64,000 nt of DNA from Lindgomyces ingoldianus. Lineage: Eukaryota > Ascomycota > Dothideomycetes > Pleosporales > Lindgomycetaceae. The position numbers and the translations under genes are program-made. The stretch is from NCBI RefSeq assembly GCF_010093535.1, contig NW_022985195.1, forward strand, positions 690,819-754,818, read 5' to 3'. Positions 1 to 13,100 of the stretch are shown here, piece by piece (position 1 is the stretch's first letter; each line of letters opens with the position of its first letter). The notes below the pieces were generated by a model. It saw only the letters and a program-made list of their open reading frames with translations, was not told where the DNA came from and searched no databases.

Positions 1-1396
1 AATGAGTTCATGCTGTTCATTCCCCAGTTGTTGCTGCTCGTGTTGAGGTTGAGTATAGACAAGTCCAACTGCGTCTCGGGGATAAGAGCCATCCCAATCT
101 GGGGGTTCTCGGGTTGCGATATGCTGCCAAACTGCTGACCCTGGTACGGGTTGATATCCTTACGGGCTGGGGCTGGAGTCGGAGTAGGGGCTGTTGACAT
201 GGACATGCTCGGCTTAGCCTCGAGGCTCTCATCACGCGACAGTTCCTCAAGGAACGGAGTGAAAGCTTGATGTCGCAGAAGGCGCTCGATGAAAGCCCTT
301 GAGCGAGCATTCTCCTCCATGAGAGCGCGGTTTTGGGAGCGAAGCTCGTTGGCTTCATTTGTCTTCATGGCAACTTCGCCTTCAAGCTGGCCGATATACT
401 CTGCGAATCGTTAGCGAAATGTTGATTATACTCCCTGATATACTGACCCTTTCTCCTGGAACGGAAGGCGCGAGCGGAAACCTTGTTTCGAAGTTGGCGT
501 CGCTCCTTGGAGCTGAGCTTCTTGCCTTCTTCAGAGGCAAGGAGCCTCTCATCCTCGTCCATGTCTTCCTCATCCTTCTTCATGCGGACGATGTGAGGTA
601 GCAGGCCTTGAGAGTCCCTGTCAGCTTGCGAGCCTAGTGTATTCTGGCTGTTTTGACGGATCTGGTTGACGACCCGAGCGATCGTCTCCTCGGTGCGAGC
701 ATCGGTGATCTGATGGGAACCACTCCTCCTATTAGGATGGAGACGATTTTGTTGCTGGTGGGTGGCCTGCTTCTGTTGCTGCTGAGCCAGCTGCTGTTGT
801 CGCTGCTGCTGGGCTTGTGCCTGAGCCTTCGCCAAGGCGGCCTGTTGCTGATGCATTCCAGGCCACACGCGGACGTTCGTAACCTCCTCTTGCGTAATGG
901 CGCTGGGGTCCACGAAAGCATCCGGCTGTGATTGGGACGCGTCGTTGGGATAGAAATAGGCGGGTTGCGACAGGGAGAGGTCGAGATTCATGTTCACGTC
1001 TGATCCCATTCCCAGCCCACTATTCCACCCAGCATCCAACATGGAAGAATCGCCCATTAAGCTCACCTCATCCAGGCCAGTGGACGAGAACATCGAGTAG
1101 CCTCCATTGAACGGCTGGCTGAGACCAGCAATAGAGCCAGAGGGAAGACCGGTCTGCTGCTTGAAGCGATCATACTCATGGCTGGGTTTCGCTGGAGTCT
1201 GAAGGTCCTCGCCGTCGAGTGCGGTGTTTGTAGGGCTAGTGATGGTCGATGCAGCGTTTGAGGGGTGTCGTGATGCGCTGGAGGGTGTTGGGGAAGGAAG
1301 TTGGCTGAAGTCAAAGAAGGAATCCGTGTCAGGATCCAGACACTGGCTGTTGAATGACGGGGTCATGGTCATTGCATGCTGTATTGCAGTTGCCAT
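1..1396 (-). CDS. bZIP transcription factor, 3' end cut by the window edge
   Basis: This is a nuclear DNA-binding regulator with exons 448..1396 and 1..400. The 47-nt intron (401..447) starts GTCAGT, ends TTCGCAG, and restores an uninterrupted bZIP. The N-terminal half is low complexity: S/T/P-rich, then a Gln-rich run (about residues 185-220). The basic region reads RNKVSARAFRSRRKEYI, preceded by an acidic patch and SSKERRQL. The leucine zipper follows directly (IGQLEGEV, then heptads through NELRSQNRAL and FIERLL). The intron cuts inside the basic region right after RRK. A bipartite acidic-basic arrangement like this is found in a conserved Pezizomycotina bZIP group (LziP-like); I recognise the group only loosely, so no symbol is given. 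The start is the first ATG of the open frame. The frame is still open at position 1, so the C terminus is missing. Confidence 0.9.
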
Positions 1397-4300
1397 GGAT
1401 GATGATGCCTATTGCGAGTCTCTGAGACGGGTGCGAAAGGTAGCAGAACGGGCTCCTCAGGCGTCAAGATGGTTATGTTGCGAGGTGTTCGTGTTGCAGA
1501 TGGCCACTGGAGACAGGACAGGCTAGGCGTCTGAAAGTCGTCGTAAGCTCGCTTCTTTTTTCCGGTTGATCCGCTGCCGTGGCTTAGCCTGGGTCTCCTC
1601 ACGTGTTGGGCGTCTTCGCGGTGCTTGAGAGTCGTCTTTTAGCGGTGGAAGTTGATGAATATGTGTCGAGAGAGAGTCGTGAAGATTGTGTTGCGAACGA
1701 AGGAAGTTGTATGAGGACGGTCGAAGGTCCGTCGACGGGTGCTGGAAGTCCTTTTGCTGGTTCCAGCGTCAGGGAGGCGTTTCAGTGAGGCGGAGCCCAC
1801 CAAAAATACCCACTCGCCATGAAATCGCGCCCCCAGTCTCCTCGGCGCTGCTCCTCTTTCGGCGTCCCCTGAGCGCTTCGTGCCTGCTTCAGGCCTTTCA
1901 CAAAGGCTGCAATTGAACGGTAATTTATTTTCTCCGTGTAATTCATGCTGAATTGTCGCAAGTCTTCTCCATTCATGCTTCACATCATTGGAGACTCTAG
2001 GACTGGCTTCCATCCAGACCTCAACCCTCCACCCATCGCCAGGTCTCTCCACAACCTGAGTCCGATGCCCACACTGACAGCATCGCGGACAGCAGATCCA
2101 AGGCCTGGTGGCCTGCCCAGACGAGATGGAGGCAGGATTACGCACTCATCTGCACGTCGGTCGGTGGAGACTCGCCGACACCGATTTCTTCGATCTGTCG
2201 CAGGCCAACCACAGCACAAGAATCACCACACAACAGAGGCTGTGCAAGCAAACAACCTTCTTTGGGGAAGACCTTGCGAATGCACGCGATTCGCCCGCAA
2301 ACGGCCCTTCTTTGGCCTTCTCTTTGGCCTGCCAGCTGAACTAGTAGTTACGGCCTGCTGAACGATATTGTATTTCCTGACTTGGAAGGTCTTCCCAGTG
2401 GCATGCATCCAAAACTTGGAGCAGTGAGGCTCAGGGAGACAAAGCCTCTGCAAAATTGTCATGCTCCTAGGCAGATTCGCAGCTTCTCACATCATTCTGC
2501 AATGATTCCTTCAAATCGTAGTCTTTGGTGACCGCTCTTCAGCAGTTGGGCATTTGGCAGATATGCTCGTTGCTGATCCACCGGGCCCGAGATGTGCCCT
2601 CGGAACCCCAGACGCTCAGCGACCGGATCCGAAGACAACCACCAACGTCACCAGCATAAGCATGTTTCCTGAATCTCTCCGCCTTCCGGTCTGAGCATAT
2701 CAAAGATGAAGTCAGCATTTCTTACATCCTTCTCCTGTTCGCAAAAATCAATTTCCAACTGCCGAAGACAGCAATCGGTCGTTTCTCGAACAAACAGTCT
2801 CATAAGGCCTCTGACCCATCGGTCCCGTTGGCTGCCATCACGGAAGTCTTGAAACGCCCTAACGGTGCCATGTGGGCCGACAGCACTGTCGCTGGGAAGC
2901 AGTCTGTCCCAGGGATAACTACCGGCTCGGATTCTAATTCGTACGAGGCTTCGGGCCATCACCCAACGACTTTCCCATGCCGTTCCAGAACTTCGAATGC
3001 ATGACCAAAATGAGCAAAACCCCCTCAGGAGACCCGAAGACGTCCCGAAACCTGCTCATTGATCTACCGGCATGGTGCCGGATTGAGTGTGTGGAGCACA
3101 GATAGCTGGCGCAGGTGTGCCCCAATACTGCGCCACACCCGCTCTGCTTGCCCTGTGAAGTAACAAAATATTCACTTCAGCTGTCAAGTCCCTGCAACAC
3201 GCGTCGACCTTTGGGGCTTTATTGATCCTTCAACAGTTGATTTGGCTTCTGGATGGAATCTCGGTGCGAACACGAGGATGCCTCAAAATCTACCCCTATT
3301 CACCGTTTACGCTTATCCATTTCCCCACCTATTGATGTTTCGATCACTGCCTCATCTATCTCTCATGTGGATGCTAGACCGGGCTATTGGCAATTCTGGG
3401 AAACGTGCTTACCAGACTGGAATATTGCTTGGGGATGTCATGCAATGAGACCCACAAGCTCCGCCCACGGTTCCCCTGAAAGATTCGTCAATCCTCGACC
3501 GAAACGGTCTTTTTCTCTCCCCGTTAATATTCTTTAGACCACAAGCCTTTGGGCAAAGATTCAAGGCAAAACAAGAACATCCTAGCAGACGAATGCAGCA
3601 ACCTTGTGGCTTCCGTCTATCGGGACGTCTCCCGTTCCTCCACTGCTCGGATTCGGATCGATATCTATAGCTATAGTGATTTCTAGAAAAATCTGACCGA
3701 TATTCCCCGACATCACTACACGATGCTACTGCGTGTTTCCGCATTGATATTGCTACCAAAATATCTTCGATCTTTAATGCTCGTGCAGATTCCAGACAAT
3801 AAAAGACAATGCTTCGATATCCAAAGTACAAGAATAGCTAGGAAATATTGATCTCATACGCCCTGCCATAGAACGCCCTTTCCAACCTATGAACAGGAAA
3901 TTGATTGAATACAGTGCGCTTTCTTGCACCCCATCAACTACTGTCATAATTATCCTCTCTTAATATCACCACTTTATGTTACGGTTCCTTCTCTCCGAAG
4001 GCATGACGACCTTCCGGCAAGTCCCGTTGCAGACCCCCATAGCATAAACCACTCCACCGCTTCCAGCCATCCTCCGATGCTCTCCCTGTCCAACGCACGC
4101 ACGAACTGAAAACAACATCATTGCCACAATGCAGTCGTCGTCGTCGTCGTCCTTTCAGCTCAGCTGTCTTGGTCTGTGGATTCCAGAGTCTCGACCTGTG
4201 TACGACAACTATCCATAGAATGTTTCGTCCCTTGAGGAGTTTCTCGATATGGTAGCTTCCCCATATAACATCTAAAACAAGACCAATTGAATCTACGAAA

Positions 4301-6342
4301 TCGACGGGCGAAAGCGTTATAATATGCCACTTAGTGGTGTGGCTAGCCATATGGGAATTGTCGTACACATCTAGCGTTAACGAGTAGATAGTAGGCGCCG
4401 CTCACATTGACATCCTACGTTTCAACACCCGATACCTAGGAAGGTGGTTTCCTTCATGGAGTGACGGAAAGCTGTATCAGCGGCAGTAACTGAGTCCTAC
4501 TTGAAGAGTGAGAAGCATTCCGGTAGTTCACGATAGCACGGTGGAGGATTAGGATTGAGAGGAGTACTTATTTGGCCTCAACGCCTGCTACCATCTTCGA
4601 CATTGACAATCCGCTCTAGTGGCTCCGATTATATAATAAGGCTCCATCGTTGAGGAGCCCCGCATTCTAATGGCCCAGGCTTACAACCTGCTTCTCCTAG
4701 AATTCACATCGCTGCCTTCGACACAGTTCATCTTAGCCTTCGCCCTGTACCGCTCTTGGCTTCCATGATATCTCCTCAGCCGACCTCGCTGTAGCATTGG
4801 CACAACTGTCTTCAGCCCCTCGAGCTTGTGTTCCTCGCTCTACAACTAATTCGAGGGGAACAATCTGCAGTCCAGCCAATCCATTAGTGGCCCTTGCTAT
4901 CACCAGCTCCCGCTCTGACGAATAGATGAGTGACACGACAGCCTCCTAATAGGACATTCATATCATCAACGTCGAATATTGCTGGAATTAGGGATGCAGG
5001 ATAGCCTGCCCTACGTTTGTGTGTAGCGTATGCATTGCGTTAAGAGTCTAGTTACTGCACTTTTCCGCCCCCCCCCGTACTGCAGGTGTTGCCCCGACTA
5101 ATGCTGTGTGCCAGAATGTCTTGCACTTCCCACCTACGCCACATGGCGTCCGATTTAGTATCTCTTGCCCAGCGGACACAAGAAACAACATGGTCAACAT
5201 CGTCTTATTCCGGAGTGGAAGACTGTGGAACTAGTATCTAGTTTATATTCGCCTGGGGCAACGGCAAAGCTTGTGAAGGGGATCGGCTTCAGCTCTGAAT
5301 ATGCCATTTGAGCCTTAATCCAACCGAGAGATTGTCATAACACTAGTTTTACGAGCCCAGAACCCTGAACCACCTTGTACATTCGGTCGCTGTTTTGGAG
5401 CTGTTTGAATATATGTTGATATATTTAAGAAGGTCGGAGAGTTCACTGCCACTCTTGCTCCATTTCTCCAAGGTCGGCTTTACAAGCATTTCTCCAGACT
5501 TGGCTCCTGGCGTCTAATGTTTCCATCAATCTCTCACAATGACCTACGCTGCTCCCGACATAAATCAAAACACCTACTAGCTCCACCAGTATCAGAATAG
5601 CGCAATGGGATATTCCGCGAACGTTGCAGGCTGGACGTAACCCCATCGCGTGCAAAAACAGGAAAAAGCAGAGTTATTAAATCTGTTTAATCGGCCTGCG
5701 CAAAGTAATTTAACAACATTGCTAGCGGTCAACTTAGAGCAGCTCTATTTGACGAATTTATTCGAATTCTAACAGAGCCAAGACAAATTGTACTAGGGGG
5801 GCAGAAATGGTTTGCAGTCTGGATTGGGCGCGTGAATTGCGCAGTCATGGCAATCCGGGATGCGGTTTGGGAAGGGAATACAGGCCCTATGGGACCCAAC
5901 TAGCGAACCAAAATATGGGGGAATTCGATCGGATTAACTGGCCAATATTACATGTGGACTCAAAGTCTGGTAAGACATACTATATCCCTCTCACCTTTCA
6001 ATCATCACGCTGAGCAAGGTCATGTTCTGAATTTGTTCCTGTCACCTAGACCATTCTTCCAATGCCACAAACATGAATCACACGGTCAATAGTGAAGTAA
6101 AAGCATTGCTACTATTTTGAGTTACCTCGGCACCAATACTTCAAAGTAACTGTCGAGAATAAACCAAACACGATCTGTGAATTGGAGAGGCCAAACCTAG
6201 AAGTTCTGCCTCGTAGCCTACTCCTTTCGACAATCATAACATCCTCCACTTTTCTGATCGCTATTCTTGAAGCCTACGATCCTCGTTGATAATCTATATT
6301 TAAATTTGAGTCTGACACCCACAAAATGCTTTCCAAGTAATC
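1397..6342. other. long stretch without a recognisable gene
   Basis: About 5 kb in which no open frame resembles a protein family I know, and most frames longer than 60 codons lack good codon texture. The first few hundred bases will hold the bZIP gene's promoter and leader. Visible small features are a (GTC)n tract near 4136-4152, a run of nine C near 5071 and several AT-rich patches from about 4900 on. An old, mutated mobile element is possible, but I see no terminal repeats or transposase motif. Confidence 0.6.
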
Positions 6343-6948
6343 TCACATGAGGGTTGTATTCGCAAAAACCAGGATGTAGCCACTAAAAGTCGTCCTGTTC
6401 TGAATGCAGAAGTAGGCACTGCTGATAGGTATTCTTGGCGAGGAAGACCTTACCCATGACCGCTTTCCCAAAAGCCGTATCTCTGGGTTGAGTCCCTTCC
6501 AAATTGGATCCAAAAATTCATCACCCATTTGATTCGGGGCCTAGTGCCTATCCCACCAAGGGTAGCAGCCAGCCCGTTCCCAGCTAATAACTGCGGTGAT
6601 CTTTCCCTCATGGACGGTATTTTTCTCGATAGTTATATCAGTATGCGTTAGGACGTATAAGCCTCCATCTAAAAAGTTGTCTTTCAGTTGTAGCAATTTC
6701 TCCTTGATAAGATTAGCATCTTTAATATCGTGAACTTGGGGGAGTCCATACAGAAGCCCTTTGGAAATATTTCCGAAGTATTTGCATCCAACCGAAACAG
6801 GGCATTTACCAGGCGGAATTCTCTTGTGGGGTGGACTGACATCTATCGTTTTTGAGAAACTGGTGAGGTATATTGGCGTAACTTCCCAAGAGCTGTCTTG
6901 ATCCGGTTCCCGTACTTGCCCTTTCTTTTCAATATACTTAATAATCAA
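6343..6948 (-). pseudogene. decayed APH/choline-kinase-like phosphotransferase fragment
   Basis: The frame encodes the C-lobe of an aminoglycoside-phosphotransferase-fold kinase (PF01636 type), a common fungal family of mostly unknown substrates. The recognisable part is the catalytic loop LTHTDI followed by KITAVISWERAGCYPWW, matching the family pattern THGDL-x4-N and G-x-I-D-W-E-x-A-G-x-Y-P. Several lesions argue for decay. The frame has no ATG and opens with TTG. The N-lobe is absent. The metal-binding Asn after the catalytic Asp appears to be Lys. The Asp of the DW motif is Ser. An in-frame TAG (6541..6543) sits just after the YPWW block, and the same frame then resumes with family-like sequence (DEFLDPIWKGLNPEI). 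The catalytic loop Asp itself is kept. A multi-exon live gene cannot be excluded, but a TAG inside the domain makes this unlikely. Confidence 0.7.
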
Positions 6949-7147
6949 AAGATAGTATATGTCACAGTTAACTAGGACACGCCTCGGACTCTCTCCGGAG
7001 AGCCCTCAGGCAGGCCCCCGGCACATATATATCCTTTCTCGTCTATCAATACTATCCTATAACCCTCTTCTGCGCTTCATGCTTCCTGCCTACAGTGCTC
7101 TCACAATATATAATTTAAATAATAGTTATATTACATAAAATAAAATA

Positions 7148-10100
7148 CTATATGCTAAACCTCCTAAATTTAATCCCTAGCCATTTAAAAGGGGTTATAG
7201 ATTTACTAGTTGTCTTTTTTATCCTACGCTTATTTACAGCCTCAGGCGATGATTTAGTATGAGACTCTAGGATCTGGTTCTGTAGCCGGAGGCATTCTTC
7301 AAACAATGAGAGAGCGTCACTATTGCGCCCTTGAGACTCCAAGGTGAGTGCGAGGTTTGTCATGCTGATCAACGTATCTGGATGGTCTGCCCCGAGCGTT
7401 CGCTTCCTCGTCTCCATCACTTGTGTTTCAAGCCCTTCGGCCTCCTTCCCCCGCTCTTGCTTCCTATATGCTGAAGCTAGGTTGGCCATGCTAGCCAACG
7501 TGGCTGGGTGCTCCGCTCCTAGTATTCTCTTTCTTGTATCTAGCACTTGTGCCTCGATATCTTCCGCGTCTTTCCATTGGCCTTGACTTCTGTGGAGGGA
7601 CGCTAGGTTAACCATGCTATCCAATGTGTCTGGGTGCTCTACCCCTAACACTTTCTTTCTTATTTCTAGCGCTTGAATTTCTAGTGTTTCAGCCTCTTTC
7701 CATTTACCTTGATCCATTAATGTTGACGCCAGGTCGGCCATACTAGTTAACGTGTCTGGATGCTCCGCCCCTAATATTCTCTTGCTTACCTCCAGCACTT
7801 GTGTCTCAAGTTCTTCAGTGACTTTCCACCGCCCTTGATTTTTGTACAAGAACACTAGGTTGACCATACTGGTCAATGTGTCCGGGTGCTCCGTCCCTAG
7901 CATTCTCTTTCTCGCCTCTAGCACCTGTGCCTCGAGATCTTCGGAGTCTTTCCACCGACCTTGACTTCTATACAGAGACGCAAGGTTGGCCATACTGGCC
8001 AATGTGTCTGGGTGCTCTGCCCCTAATATTCTCTTTCTTGCATCTAACACTTGTGCCTCGAGTTCTTCAGTCTGCTTCCATCGGCCTTGTTTCCAGTATG
8101 TTAGGGCCAGGCTGGCCATGCTTGTTAGCGTGTCTGGATGCTCGCCTCCTAGTACTATCTTTCTCGTCTCTAGCACTTGTGTCTCGAGATCTTCAGTGTC
8201 TTTCCACCGCCCTTGATCTCTGTACATGGACGCTAGAGTGACCATGCTGGCCAATGTGTCTGGGTGCTCTGCTCCTAGTGTTCTCTTTCTCGCCCCTAGT
8301 ACTTGTGCCTGAAGCTCTTCAGTCTGCTTCCATCGGCCTTGATCTTTTAACGTCGACGCTAGGTTGGCCATGCTAACCAGCGTGTCCGGGTGCTCCGCCC
8401 CTAACAGTCTCTTGCTCACCTCCAGCACTTGTATCTCGAGATCTTCAGTGTTTTTCCATTGGCCTTGATTCCTGTACAAGGAAGCTAGGCTAATCATGCT
8501 GGTTAATGTGTCTGGGTGCTCCGCCCCTAGTATTCTCTTTCTTGCATCTAGAACTTGTGCTTCGAGATCTTCCGCGTCTTTCCACTGGCCCTGATTTCTG
8601 TACAGGGACGCTAGGTTGGCCATGCTCGCCAACGTGTTCGGGTGCTCCGCCCCAAGCATTCTCTTTTTCGTATCCAAAATTTGTGTCTCGAGCTCTTCAG
8701 TCTGCTTCCATCGGCCTTGTTTCCAGTACGTCATAGCTAGGTTCTTCATACTACTTAGCGTATCTGGATGCCCCTCCCCCAGCACTCTCTTTCTTATTGC
8801 CAGAGCTTGTTTTTCTTGTGTTTCAGCCTCTTTCCATCTGCCTTTATCCATTAGCATTAACGCCAGGTCGGCCATGCTAGCCAACGTGTCTGGATGCTCT
8901 TCCCCTAGCACTCTCTTGCTCACCTCTAGCACTTGTACCTCGAGATCTTCCGCGTCTTTCCACTGGCCTTGACTTCTGTAGAGGGACGCCAGGTTGGCCA
9001 TGCAAGCCAACGTGTCTGGGTGTTCTGCCCCTAACACTTTCTTTCTAATCTCTAGCAGTTGCATTTCTAGCGTTTCAGCCTCTTTCCATCTACCTTGATC
9101 CCTTAATGTTGACGCCAGGTCAGCCATACTAGCCAATGTGTCCGGATGCTCCGCCCCTAGTATTCTCTTTCTTGCATCTAGCACTTGTGCCTCGAGCTCT
9201 TCAGTCTGCTTCCACCGGCCCTGTTTCCAGTACGTTATGGCTAGGTCGGTCATACTGGTCAGCGTGTCTGGATGCTCCGCCCCTAGTGCTCTCTTTCTCG
9301 CCTCTAATATTTGTGTCTCTAATTCTTCAGTGTCCTTTGAGTGGCCTAATTTCCAGTAGGTTAACTCTAGACTCTGCATACTGCTCAGCGTGTCTGGATG
9401 CTCTGCTCCTAACACTCTCTTTCTCGTCTCCAGGACCTGCATTTCTAGCGATTCAGCCTCTTTCCATCTACCTTGATACCTTAATGTCGACGCCAGGTTT
9501 GTTATGCTGTCCAACGTGTCTGGATGCTCTGCCCCTAGCATTCTCTTTCTCGCATCCAACACTTGTATCTCAAGTTCTTCAGTCTGCTTCCACCGGCCTT
9601 GTTTCCAGTATGTTAGGGCTAGGTTGGTCATGCTTGTCAACGTGTGCGGATGCTCGCCTCCTAATACTCTTTTTCTTGTCTCCAGCACTTGTGTCTCGAG
9701 ATCTTCAGTGTCTTTCCACCGGCCTTGATTTCTGTACAGGGACGCCAGGTTGGCCATGCTGGTTAACGTGTCTGGGTGCTCTGCCCCTAGTATTCTCTTC
9801 CTCGCATTCAGCACTTGTATCTCAAGTTCTTCAGCTTCCTTCCAGCGGCCTTGTTTCCAGTATGTTAGGGCTAGGTTGGCCATGCTTGCCAGCGTGTGTG
9901 GATGCTCGCCTCCTAACACTCTCCTTCTCGCATCCAGCACTTGTGCCTCGAGTTCTTCGGTCTGCTTCCACCGGCCTTGTTCCCAGTATGTTAAAGCTAG
10001 GGAGGCCATGCTGGTCAACGTGTCCGGGTGCTCCCCCCCTAACACTCTCTTTCTCGCATCTAGCACTTGTGTCTCGAGCTCTTCAGTGTCTTTCCACCGA

Positions 10101-13100
10101 CCTTGGTTTCTGTACAATGATGCTAGATTAGTCATGCTGGCCAGCGTGACAGGATCCACGGGCCCCAGGACCTCTATACTCGTCTGTATTACCTGCCTCT
10201 CAAGCTCTTCAGCCTCCTTGAATCTGCCTTGATCCTCAAAAGCTGACGCTAAATCAGTCATGCTGGTAAGCGTGTCTAAATGTGTTTCCCCTAACACTCG
10301 TTTCCTTTTCTCCATCACTAGCTTCAAAAGCTTTTCGGCTTCCTTCCATCGTCCTTGATGATGATAGACCAACGCTAAATTGGCCATGCTAGCCAACGTG
10401 CCTTGATTATCTACTCCCAGCAACCTCTTTTTTGTTTCCGTGACTTCCATCAGCCGCTCTTCTGCCTCCATATACCTCCCCTCCCGAAGCAGACACAACC
10501 CAACCTTTTCAAACAATGGCAGTTTCACCTCAAAATTATTAAGGAGAACGTCAGAGTCAAGGATATAACGCGCATGAGGTAAGTATGCCTTCCAGATACT
10601 CCTGTTTCTGTAGTCATCGGCTGGAAACATATTATTTAGCCGCATACACGCCTTTGTGGTCCATTCTACGAGCAGACCCTCCATCCTCAGCCAGTTTCGA
10701 GTCGCAAGATGCACGAGTTGATGGATGTCTAGAGCATGGTCTACTCGCTTGGTGATGAATGAGTATGCACATAGGGTTCCGATAGCCTCAACCATCTCTT
10801 TTCTTGACCGCGCCGGTGGTAAAAGCGACTGAGGGATGTCTTTCGGGTCGATGCAGGCCATGAAGGACAGGTATTCTGCCGCCAGCCGGTCGTGACTTCG
10901 GATTTGATCGAATGAAACAAGCCAAGTGGTTGCTACGGGATTCTTCATATCCCGGTATCTTCCGTCGTCTTTGAAATCTTCGCTTAGGACTTCGAGTACG
11001 TTTTGTTCTCTGTCCTGTAAGAGCGACACGTACTCTGAGAAAGTTATTCCGTTTTTGTCGATATATGCAGCGGCTTGCATAATGGCAAGAGGAAGGAATG
11101 TCAGTTGTCTGAGTAGCTTCACCACGGTAGAATCGTCGATTAAAATGTTTCGGTTGGGAAGCGATTGTTGTAGTAGCTGAGTTGCTGCTTGCTCATCCAT
11201 CTCATTGACTTCGATCAAATTGTGCTGTGCTAGTTCTACCGCGGCCTTTCGACTACGTGTCGTGAACAGTATACATCCAAGGCTACTATTGGGTAGGTAG
11301 TCCCTCAGACAACGCAATCCGGTCGTGCTGTCTGGGCAGCAGATCCACATATCTTCATCATCAGCATTGTCAAAGATTAGCAGCCACCGACCCGCGCTTT
11401 CCTGGCTGAGGCGCTGCTGCACAAGCTCCCTGACGTTTGCTTGCTTTTCCTCTAGCCCAGGTATTTGGAGCTGCCAACGGATCTGTCGGTATGCTTGCTC
11501 GAGACTCTCGGTATTGGTTGCAGGGACCCAAAACACTGAACACTCTGGATACTTGGTCCGGGTCTGATAGGCGAACTCGATTGCAATTTGTGTCTTGCCC
11601 ACGCCACCAAGGCCGACGAGTGCGACTTTTGGACAACGGCCATCCACGAATAAACTTTCCTGAAGTTTGCCCAGCTGCACGTTGCGGCCAACAAACTTTG
11701 GATTTTTTGAGAAAGGGACCAACCAGCGCGGTTTATCAGTTGCTGTACCTTGTGAGATCGAGCGGCACACATTCCTATGCTAATAACTTACTAGTGTGAG
11801 ACGTAACAAATTCATTTGCTCGATATTCCTACGTGTGGTAAGCAATCCGGCACAAGGCTATCTGCTAGATTACCCTTACATTAATCAAAGACTCAAACCC
11901 CGTCTGCGTCTTGCCTGTAACCCGTCAGTCCACCATAGCCACAGAGAACCCTAGGCAAAGTCTTCAATATACACACTTTGCTTCTGCTTGAGATTTCTCG
12001 CGCAGTCCTGCACCCGAAAGTACTGTTCAGCCTCGTCGAGATACTCAACTGTCGCCGTTTCAATCGCGCCTTCCTTCTGGTATTCCGCCAACCCAATATC
12101 CTGCAGCCCGTGCTGGACATTAAAGCGAAAATACCGCTTATTAAGCAGATGTCCTCTCCAGCGACCTGCAAATTTGGCTGCTGTCTTTTCCGTCTCTGTA
12201 GCAAGTTCTGCCAGCGTCTTTGAAAGAAGCTTCCACACCTTATCCTCAATCGGCGCTTTCCCAGGATTCCCAGTACCGATTGAGATAAAGCACTTGACCA
12301 GTGGTTTCAGCTCTGCGGTATCTGGACACCAAATCCTGGCAGCCTCGTCTTCTACCTCATCCACTGGGTTGTTTGCGCCCAATGCCCCATCAACAAACGT
12401 ACGTGCTCCAATTTCGACGGGGTCGAAAAAGCGCGTTGCGGCTGACGTTGCTAAAGCCGCTTCGCAAATTGTTGGGGGAACCTGATTACCGAGCTCCCCA
12501 GGGAGACTGTAGCTCCTGAGGCGCGAGATGCCTTTCGTTTCGTGTGCTGTAGTGCAGACAAAGCTAACTCCAAGTCAGCTCAGACTGATGTGCATTATGA
12601 CCCCATTCTTACACTTTACACCCTCTAGCCTTGCCATCATCCAACGGGTCGTCTTCCGAGACGCCTTCACGACTCGCAAGCACCCTCTTGACAGCGCTTT
12701 TCAATGTCTTAGAGGAAAACTGCGCTTTAATGTTGCCCGTTGCGCCTACCCCATACCAGCTGTCCTTGTCCTCGAAAACGGTCTTGACAAGCTCGCGATA
12801 CGCCGAAATGCACTCGTCTACAGTCATATCGAGCCGTCCGAGCATGATAGCGATGAGACTATTAACCTCAGCATAGTCCTATAAGGAGGGCTACGATGCA
12901 TACCCGCCTGTGCTTGTGCCACCGATGAGGTCAAACACCTCGGACGGCTTTATAGGAGGGTGCCTACTAGCTGCGTTGCCGTAACGCTCATACGCTAGTT
13001 TCACCATCAACTTCTTTAAGATGTACAACGTCGACAACCCGCGGACCCCACCACCGTCCAGTGACAGCAGGCAGAGACCAGTGTCGTCGAGTGGATTTGG

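Noticed and set aside
1369..1602. Possible upstream ORF overlapping the bZIP start
   Set aside because: It opens with GTG, not ATG, so it is not a credible uORF.
1639..2145. 168-codon minus frame upstream of the bZIP gene
   Set aside because: No family resemblance, composition is Arg/Pro/Thr-rich as expected for random GC-rich sequence, and no supporting splice partner.
7344..10232. Long plus-strand frames rich in Ser/Cys/Leu over the TPR array
   Set aside because: They are antisense shadows of the 126-bp repeat; their periodic SSTCASSSS pattern only mirrors the minus-strand units.
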